The notes under the pieces were generated by a model, which saw only the letters and a program-made list of their open reading frames with translations, did no database searches and was not told the origin of the DNA. The position numbers and the translations under genes were made by a program. A stretch of DNA of 64,000 nucleotides from Rapana venosa. Lineage: Eukaryota; Mollusca; Gastropoda; Neogastropoda; Muricidae. Each line of letters starts with the position of its first letter. Position 1 is the stretch's first letter. The stretch is taken from NCBI GenBank assembly GCA_028751875.1, contig CM054153.1, positions 14,116,073 to 14,180,072 on the forward strand, read 5' to 3'. This document shows positions 59,401-64,000 of the stretch, piece by piece.

Positions 59401-61345
59401 TCCTTTCAAGGAGAATGCAGGTTGTTATGCTTGGAGGTTGTTGTAACATTATACAATGTAACAATTTAATGTAGGTCTCAGTACTTAGCTTACTCCTAAA
59501 CGACATAAAGTTTTTGGGCCCGGCCTACTATCTGATGATAGTATCATTACTTTCACAAAGCAGACCACAGGACCACCCGGGGAAAACAGCAGCCTGAAAA
59601 GAGCAGCAGGGAGAAAAACCAGCACCATCTAGGTCATCTGGTCTGAGGTCTGCTCCCACCCCTCAGCATCCTCCCAGAGAACAGGGGTGTTTTGGAGCTT
59701 TGCACCCCAACACGCCCCAATCCTCGAGCCAGCAGAAGGCAGGAGTTTACCATCACCTTTCACCCCGGGCCGACATCCAGTCCCCCTCAGTGCCCCCAGG
59801 GAAAAAGGCGTTCAAAGGGGGTTGTGCGCCCCAACACCAAACCTCTGATCCAGGAGAAGGGGGGGGGGGGGGGGGGTTTTTACCACCCCGCTTCCCTTCC
59901 TGAACATCCACAGTCACCTCCCACTTTTCCCCCCAAGGCACCTTCAGGTTTTTGTGCATCCTCAACATGCTAAATCCTCAAAGTCGCAGGAGAAGGCGGG
60001 GAGTTCACCATCACCTGCTTCACCTGGTCCTGAATGTCCTGAGCATCCTTACACACAACGGGCTGTTGTTCAAGTAAAGCATATAAACCCTTATGAAGCA
60101 GAAGCCCATGTGTCGCAAGGTCCGCAACGTGTTTCATTCCGTTATAGAAGATCAGAGGTGAGGGATGGATCTTTTTGTTTTGCTTGTCAGAGAGAAAGGT
60201 CATTGTGTGTGTGTGTGTGGAGATGGTAGTGGGGGTGGGGAGTTAATAACAATAATAATAAATGGAATTTATATAGCGCTATATCTTGCAGAGACAAATC
60301 AAAGCGCTTTCACTCAACTCATTCTTACACAGTCATACAACCAGTAGCAAGTAATAGTTCCATCAAGTCCAAATGTGCACGCACGCACGCACACGCACAC
60401 ACACACACACACACACACAGGTTACACACCCTGGCAGGGCAATAGAATCATGGCTGTTGAAGGCAGGAAAAAACTATGAGATGAAGCAGGAGAGGAAAAT
60501 CTTAGGTTTGAAATAAATATGTCTTGAGACTGGATTTAAAATGCTGTGTGTGGGAGGAGGGAATTGTGTGTGTGTGTGTGTTGATGTGCATTTGCATGTG
60601 TGCTTTGTGTGTGCATGCGTGTGTGTGTGCGTGCATGCATGCATGTATGTATGTGTGTGTGTGTGTGTTGGGGGGGGGGGGGGGATGTGAGAGAGAGACA
60701 GGCAGAGGATTGCAGGTTAGGGATGGCTAGATGATTGTATGTTATAGAATATGACAGCTGCCTTTGTGTGCATGTAGGGTGTGTTTGTGTGTGTGTGTGC
60801 GTGCATGTGTATATTGTGTGTGTATGTTTGTGTGTGTGTGTGTGTGTGTACACACGCATGCACATGCTCAAAGTCAAACTATCAACATCAACAACAACAA
60901 CAGTATCTTGGTTAAAAACTTGAAGGCGTCTGCTGTGCAGGCTCTTTGCAGAATTAATAACAGTGGCCATCATCATTGTCGTCATGATCATCATTGACAT
61001 CAGCAATGTGGATTGAAACCCATGGCAGTTACCATCATCATCAACATCATCGTCATTGCCATCATGATGGGACGGGGGTGAAAGTTTGGGTTTTAAACTG
61101 GGATTGAACCCATGACTTTCCACATAGCTGCATAGCCTCTTGACCACTGATCCATGATTCATTGCAGGAGGAAGCTGCGTCACCAGATACAAAGATGACC
61201 ACATCAATACAGCTCACCGTTGGGCCGTCGTCCGACGACACAGGTGAAGACCTTAAGAAGAAAAAGGAAAGCCAGCAGCAGCTGTGGAGCATCAAAGATA
61301 TTGGTATCTTTATGCTGCTGACTCTTATCATCGGCGCTTTTCTAG
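49488..61345 (+). CDS. CCPG1-like single-pass membrane protein, putative ER-phagy receptor (5' part, six exons)
   Basis: Exons 49488-49565, 51898-52072, 53299-53411, 53967-54288, 59564-60157 and 61168-61345 have GT-AG borders and mostly compatible phases. The N-terminus is SDSDNSSDGGDWAVVN. The W16-x-x-V19 core after an acid/Ser run is an LC3-interacting (LIR) motif, at nearly the same place as in vertebrate CCPG1. Residues about 35-47 (SSSSIEIVEMEEL) resemble CCPG1's FIP200-binding motif. Then come a low-complexity Ser/Glu/Pro region and a transmembrane segment (IGIFMLLTLIIGAFLG) in the last exon. In vertebrates CCPG1 spans the ER membrane and links it to the autophagy machinery under ER stress; PBXIP1 is its paralogue. 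The luminal coiled-coil part would lie beyond the window. Family assignment rests on motif order, not alignment; function is inferred. Confidence 0.72.
49640..50066 (-). repeat. Family F fragment and SINE-C copy
   Basis: 49655-49745 is family F (gtgcctggtcttctcctgtg). 49890-50066 is SINE-C in reverse: gcactggcaggtctgtatac, ccagacactgctgg, and a B box read as tggggttgaag. Confidence 0.6.
50077..50941 (+). mobile_element. PHD-containing LINE (LINE-Z), 5'-truncated copy 1
   Basis: It starts inside the RT ORF (MTVGKDRRTHREQGKYP) and shares the rest with the copy at 57004-58595: EFEQGKIEVVDEFCYLGEM, ERRCLIYKACIRPFLLYGSE, MLRYMTKIKWEDRI, then the end (NVKPPLGET) and an (AAG)n tail. A TGA replaces a Trp codon at 50538-50540 and a frameshift lies near 50707. 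Two PHD ligands are lost (PSGVC for CGVC, KCPKY for KCSKC). The 10-base sequence gaagttatac lies on both sides (50067-50076, 50942-50951). Confidence 0.88.
50952..51640 (+). mobile_element. RTE/BovB-like LINE C-terminal fragment
   Basis: An open stretch reads DKFTYLGSIIKPEGGTKEDI, then TKLKLYQSCVVSTLLYGSEC, LRRILRIFWPEKISNEDLL, RRRWKWIGHILQRD, GRRKKGRPKATWRRTVESE and LAQDRQE. The stop at 51571 sits where relatives have Trp (RQEW), and the frame continues (RFVAALHTAGCNG). The tail is ctaatgatgaaaaaaa. It is a different family from its neighbour at 50077-50941. Confidence 0.85.
51641..51735 (+). repeat. Family B fragment
   Basis: acaacattttaatgtaggcc...aagcttttggcttggg matches the end of 38813-39190. 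Confidence 0.6.
51898..52072 (+). CDS. CCPG1-like exon 2 (FIR-like Ser/Glu motif)
   Basis: The exon has 175 bases, phase 0 in and phase 1 out (gcg g, gtaggt). It encodes VSDGSSSTSSSSIEIVEMEE followed by LEEAAVQGEGEK and a Gln/Gly/Phe stretch. EIVEME lines up with the DIVTLE core of the FIP200-interacting region of CCPG1. The exon lies between LINE debris (50.1-51.6 kb) and a family-F fragment. Confidence 0.78.
52095..52500 (+). repeat. Family F fragment and family E-like copy with (GA)n and poly-G
   Basis: 52130-52225 is family F. 52235-52480 resembles family E (tttgcttgaaaaaggagaaa, ttccagaaggtggagatgct) with GA repeats at 52311-52352 and about 18 G at 52353-52371. Confidence 0.6.
52680..52975 (+). 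repeat. SINE-C copy, nearly complete
   Basis: A tRNA-like head: A box gctatagccaagtggta and B box gggtttgaatcttgg. The body runs through ccaggtcaactttaagtgca and gcacattaaagattccataa to cccagcatacattccc. Confidence 0.75.
52976..53212 (-). repeat. SINE-A body with second tRNA-like head
   Basis: Body 52985-53070 (gatgttctgcatgcattcgc). On the minus strand the head is ggtggcaggatgcttaagac with B box ctgggttcaattccc. It joins head-on to the preceding SINE-C. Confidence 0.7.
53299..53411 (+). CDS. CCPG1-like exon 3
   Basis: The exon is 113 bases between acceptor acctgttcag and donor gtaaag, phase 1 in and phase 0 out. It encodes (G)EADNMQPLQAVGSEVVTAPV followed by AAASFLPLQNLLFAVQE. It has no recognisable domain and would be part of the disordered cytosolic region. 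The intact frame and phase fit with both neighbours support it. Confidence 0.68.
53540..53626. repeat. (GT)n microsatellite
   Basis: About 43 GT repeats in the CCPG1-like intron 3. Confidence 0.98.
53967..54288 (+). CDS. CCPG1-like exon 4 (Ser/Thr/acid-rich)
   Basis: The exon is 322 bases with acceptor tttccttgcag and donor gtaagg, phase 0 in and phase 1 out. The 107-codon frame is fully open. It is rich in Ser, Thr, Glu and Asp, with segments PSRTSPSRTQPEGEETESE, LSLSSLWSFSLGSG and DETNGSDCGSVETDHGE. Low-complexity acidic composition fits the cytosolic part of CCPG1/PBXIP1 proteins. Confidence 0.75.
54476..54760 (+). repeat. tRNA-headed SINE (distinct family)
   Basis: Head: ccgtggtcgagtggtttagg (A-box side), then gtcgcgggttcgatccccgc, a perfect B box. 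The body has gtccttgggaaagacacttt and gggtaccagctctgctgggg and ends with gggataagctccagctctat. The head is well preserved and Leu/Ser-tRNA-like. Confidence 0.8.
55058..55352 (-). repeat. Hybrid tRNA/5S SINE (SINE-5S), best copy
   Basis: 5S-like part at 55265-55313; tRNA-like A box at 55335-55345; tail side at 55060-55090. It is nearly identical to 5336-5630, so both inserted recently. Confidence 0.87.
55960..56630. repeat. (CT)n, (ACTC)n and poly-G low complexity
   Basis: CT at 55972-55986, a G run at 56035-56054, ACTC repeats 56165-56224, CT array 56334-56403, then C/T-rich to 56630. Confidence 0.95.
56737..56759 (+). CDS. Possible 23-base microexon of the CCPG1-like gene
   Basis: The sequence aaaatatcag precedes it and gtaagc follows. 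In the phase left by exon 4 it reads (G/E)TESTEDT and returns to phase 0. That matches the acidic/Ser composition of the neighbouring exons and the phase the next exon needs. However, it lies inside the candidate TIR element at 54970-56877, and 23 bases fit splice rules by chance fairly often. Confidence 0.2.
57004..58595 (-). mobile_element. PHD-containing LINE (LINE-Z), 5'-truncated copy 2
   Basis: The RT ORF on the minus strand is open for about 400 codons. Motifs: KYRGIRLLEHGMKIWEKVLE, FGFQAGKST, HIFVDLEKAFDRVPRKA, VGAHQGSALSPLLFILVMNE, ELLYADDLVLVAKN (YADD catalytic core). Then a C4HC3 PHD finger (CGVC, KCSKC, CHKRC, VCSSC; about 57680-57830), then DEFCYLGEMM and IKACIRPFLLYGSETW-like blocks. 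TGA at about 57360 and TAA at about 57310 interrupt the last part. The end has an (AAG)n tail (GAAGAAGAA on the minus strand) at 57004-57020. The 15-base sequence tatcagttatcacaa flanks it (56989-57003, 58596-58610). The endonuclease is missing. Confidence 0.92.
58611..58995 (-). repeat. TATAGCGC element plus family B copy with short duplication
   Basis: 58611-58670 has the ggaatttatatagtgct...caaagcgc core. Family B follows (gccaaggcctatattaaaat, gagattgtcttcatccatga). A segment of about 51 bases (ttcatccatgacaagctcat...) is repeated in tandem at 58748 and 58799. Confidence 0.7.
59260..59545 (+). repeat. Family B copy
   Basis: (GTT)n, cagcttaacaccctggggct, cgccacatagacagccatac and gcaggttgttatgcttgg. 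It ends less than 20 bases before the exon 5 acceptor. Confidence 0.7.
59564..60157 (+). CDS. CCPG1-like exon 5, tandem Pro/Ser repeats, damaged by indels
   Basis: The last part is clean: HPQHAKSSKSQEKAGSSPSP to FRYRRSEV with donor gtgagg, phase 0. Three related units begin at about 59700, 59821 and 59951. Each carries an (H/R)P-x-(T/H)-(x)-SS/PL-x-Q-(Q/E)KAG-SPSP-like core of about 40 residues. The exon is not open throughout. One extra A in the run at about 59610-59616, one missing G at about 59747 and a run of 18 G at about 59859-59876 interrupt the frame. The third unit reads gcggggag where the second has the G run. Acceptor at 59561-59563 (aaagcag) is the weakest border. Confidence 0.55.
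60243..60425 (+). repeat. TATAGCGC element and (CA)n
   Basis: (AAT)n, ggaatttatatagcgctata and tcaaagcgctttc; CA/CACG array 60376-60420. Confidence 0.75.
60545..60870. repeat. (GT)n arrays and poly-G
   Basis: GT/GCATG arrays 60562-60668 and 60768-60862; a run of about 16 G at 60669-60684. Confidence 0.95.
60871..61165. other. CCPG1-like intron 5 with (CAT)n
   Basis: CATCAT/TCATCG-rich 60965-61070. 61085-61140 resembles a SINE head (ggattgaacccatgac). Confidence 0.5.
61168..61345 (+). CDS. CCPG1-like exon 6 (transmembrane segment)
   Basis: The exon is 178 bases with acceptor tcattgcag and donor gtgagt, phase 0 in and phase 1 out. It encodes EEAASPDTKMTTSIQLTVGP, a basic stretch (EDLKKKKESQQQ), LWSIKDIG and then IFMLLTLIIGAFLG. 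The Lys cluster before a hydrophobic stretch of about 16-18 residues suggests a single membrane anchor with its N-side in the cytosol, as in CCPG1. Confidence 0.78.
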
Positions 61346-62350
61346 GTGAGTGAGGGAGGAAAATGGAAATAGTGTGTGGTTGTAAAGGAGAGTGATGGTG
61401 AGGAGAAAGATTTTTGACGAGGAGGGAGAATGGGGATGATGATGATGATGATGTGGTGGGGAGTGATTTGGAGAAGGGGGGGGGGGAGGCTGTGATAAGG
61501 AGGGAGAGTGGTGAAAATCGACAAGAATTGTGTATATATGGAGGGAGAATGGTGATCAGGAGGAAGAAGGGTGATCAGGAGGGGGAAGGGTGAAGTGGAG
61601 GCAACAGTAACAACAATGATGATGATAATAATAATGATGCTAGTAATAATAGTGATAATAATAGATGATTATGATGATACATGATAATTTTCTTTCTTTT
61701 TTTTTTCCGTTCCTAGTCTAGAGCTCCGAGGTTCACAAGTTGTGAGATTTTTGCGCATGTGACAATTTTTTTGGCCCACCGTGAAGGTAGCAGCATGCTG
61801 ATCTCAAGGAAATAATAATAATGATATTAATGATAATGATAAAGTTGATGAAAGTGATAATAGTAGTGATGATGATGACCACAATAAGGTCTTTTGTTCA
61901 TGGTGGTAGATTCTGTGCTGTATTAACAGCAGCCACGACCACAACTCCAGCAATAACAATCACAGTCACCACAACCACAGCAGCATAAATGTCTTTACGA
62001 ATAAGGTGACCACAGTGTGCAAATGCAACATCACTGAGTCACGGGTGCTAAATTCAGCATGCCATTCTTTTACCAAGTCCAAGTGTGGTCAGTTCCTGCT
62101 TTAATCACTACCAGCTGGCCCCAGCTGGGCTGGGATGGGATGGAATGGACAGCAACTGAGAGCAGCTGAAAGTAGGGATAACTGACAGCTGTGTGACAGT
62201 ATATGTAATCTGCTTTCTGTGCAGACTCAATAGATTGATAATAAAACACAGCAGCACTCATCATCATCATCATCATCATCATCAAGAAAATGATAAGAAA
62301 TTATATCAACGACAGTATCTTGATAACAAACGTTAAGACATTATTGTGCT
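61346..62350. other. CCPG1-like intron with (GAT)n and a family-D copy
   Basis: GAT repeats 61435-61452, AATAATGAT 61610-61690, family D at 61700-61810 (tctagagctccgaggttcac), (TCA)n 62261-62284. Confidence 0.6.
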
Positions 62351-62355
62351 GCCTG

Positions 62356-62440
62356 TAAGGCTTCTGTGTTGATTAATGACATTAAGGCTTCTGTGTTGAT
62401 TAATGACATTAAGGCTTCTGTGTCGATTAATAACATTAAC
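62356..62440 (+). repeat. 27-base tandem repeat, three copies
   Basis: The unit aaggcttctgtgttgattaa plus tgacatt is present three times, the last with two changes. Confidence 0.9.
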
Positions 62441-62574
62441 AGTCATCATCATCATCATAGTCATCAACATCATTGTCATCATCAGTGGTTTTTTAAATTT
62501 TTATTTTACCAACATTTTGGGGGTGCCCATCATCAGTGTTGTTAACATCACCGTCATCAAGATATTGATGATAA

Positions 62575-62755
62575 GGTGTTCCCATAACCTATGCAATCAT
62601 TTGGGGAGCAAGGTGTCAAGAGACCCCAGCTTCTGTTGGGGCCAGTATCTTGAGGGTGGTAGTCAGATACCCCCCCCTCCCCTCTCCTCTCTATCTCTGT
62701 TGTACTTTCTTTGTCTCTAAAGAGGGCAGGTACCCATTTACAGCTTGGTTTGGCC
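62575..62755 (-). repeat. SINE-5S, 3' part only
   Basis: ttcccataacctatgcaatc to gaggtacccatttacagctt-like sequence. The head with the 5S part is missing and the copy runs directly into family B. Confidence 0.7.
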
Positions 62756-63330
62756 CAGGCCAAAATCTGTGTCAGTTACTGATGTAAGCTAAGTGCTGAG
62801 GCCTACGTTGAAATGTTGACATTATGCTTTTATTTTATTTATTTATTTATTTGTTATTTTATATCGAGGATAATGGAATAAGCACTCATGTGCTTTTTTA
62901 CATCCAGTCCCTGTGTGTATGCGGTTTTGTAAATTTTGTCATCTGTTTCCACTGGCACACAATGGCCTACTCTTCTGAAAAGCAGAACAGGATTTAACGT
63001 GTGCGTAAGATGTTCTGCATGCGTTTGAACATGGGGCCTCGGTTTATAGTCTCATCTGAAGGACTTTAAAATGTTATGTTGAGATTGTCTTCATCCGTAA
63101 CAAGCTCTTAGCTTAACAACTTACGCTCTCCTTCAAAGGAGAAAAAAATCTTCTGAAGTTCACAGTTTGGCTGCCTGAATGGCAAGGCATTTGAAAACAG
63201 TCATACATGCAACCTTCTCACTCAGAGTGTATTTACGGTCTCACACTAATTTCTAGGTGGGATGAGTGAGTCCAGGTGTATACTATGGGTGACCTCAAGG
63301 GTGTTAAGATGTTAAGGGAATGTGCAACAG
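62756..63330 (-). repeat. Family B split by a SINE-A insertion
   Basis: Family B starts at 62750-62822 (ggcccaggccaaaatctgtg, tgaggcctacgttgaaatgt). SINE-A in minus orientation fills 62855-63066. Family B resumes at 63067 (aaaatgttatgttgagattg) and runs to gggtgttaag near 63310. Confidence 0.78.
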
Positions 63331-64000
63331 TAACAATCAAGACAGATGATTATAACAACAGTAATACTGAAAAAACAAACAAAATCCCCCCTGTAATATT
63401 AGGGGCTGGTTTGATAAAAGTGCAGTTGTGCCACTGTTGGTGGATTTACATTTGAGTTGACCGAAAGTTGTCACCCACCAAACAACTGTAAGTTTTGTTC
63501 AGTATGTGAGGACCATTAATCATAGTCAGCAAACTTGATTGTCTATGTAGCTCCCGTTTTTAGGCCCACTGTCAATAGTATGTCACTTATGATGAACTCT
63601 TTTTCAAGGTGAACATGCTTTCGCTGCATTAGAGAACAACAAGGGAGGCAATCTTTATTGCACAGTAATTTTTATCTGTCTCTTTAAACAGACACTCATC
63701 TATGAATCTAGCAGCCAGTTTTGCTGAAATCCTTCCTCATTCTGAACACATTTCATTTTGAAGTGAACCGGCCGCATAGGACCGGCTATATAAATAGTAA
63801 TGTATGTTGTATAAATGCATAATCATTCATTATTTCTGATTATTCTGCATCGTTGAAGTGAACCAGCTGCATAGGACCACCTATATAAACAGTAATGTAT
63901 GTCGTATAAATGCATAATCATTCATTATTTCTGAATATTTGCAATTCATATTGTGTTCAATTAAAAACGCAGACTTGGGGGAAGGGCAGTGCTGTGATTG
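63331..64000. other. Non-coding sequence with a 95-base tandem duplication
   Basis: The unit starting aagtgaacc...cgcataggacc occurs at 63761 and 63856 (period 95) with the shared core gcataatcattcattatttc. The rest is unassigned intron of the CCPG1-like gene. Confidence 0.7.

Overview
The window looks like nuclear DNA of a lophotrochozoan animal, most likely a gastropod mollusc. It has two intron-rich animal genes with GT-AG exons, introns packed with tRNA- and 5S-derived SINEs and decayed non-LTR retrotransposons, and very many long (GT/CA)n, (CT/GA)n and poly-G/C tracts. Nothing suggests a prokaryote: there are no operons, CRISPR arrays or intact long ORFs. Most open reading frames are translations of microsatellites. 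The species call is an inference.

Gene 1 (minus strand, 18721 down to 5205, continuing past the left edge) is an unconventional class IX myosin (Myo9). Seven coding exons can be traced, and their splice phases agree. They encode a new N-terminus, a Ras-association-like domain, and the first part of the motor with the P-loop GESGSGKT and the switch I motif [10 protein letters not shown]. Exon 4 carries a one-base insertion.

Gene 2 (plus strand, 49488 to 61345, continuing past the right edge) encodes a Ser/acid-rich single-pass membrane protein. Its N-terminus has an LC3-interacting motif (D-WAVV) followed by a SSSSIEIVEMEEL segment. This matches the layout of the vertebrate ER-phagy receptor CCPG1, of the CCPG1/PBXIP1 family. 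Six exons are placed. One of them (59564-60157) holds a three-copy Pro/Ser repeat and is broken by indels and a poly-G run.

Between and within the genes: 1-4.1 kb is GT arrays and SINEs. About 22.3-31.0 kb is a patch whose repeat copies show a homopolymer-smoothing error pattern and is probably poor consensus. A decayed RTE-like LINE lies at 31.4-32.5 kb, and an I-like LINE 3' end at 37.1-37.5 kb. A nearly complete 4.9-kb CR1-like LINE at 41.1-46.0 kb split an older SINE. Two 5'-truncated copies of a LINE with a PHD finger inside its RT ORF lie at 50.1-50.9 and 57.0-58.6 kb, each with target-site duplications. A terminal-inverted-repeat element of about 1.9 kb lies at 55.0-56.9 kb. Several SINE families recur; one combines a tRNA-like A box with a 5S rRNA 3' half.

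I found no wholly new multi-gene system. The strongest leads are the invertebrate CCPG1-like receptor gene, the hybrid tRNA/5S SINE, and the quality-damaged block.
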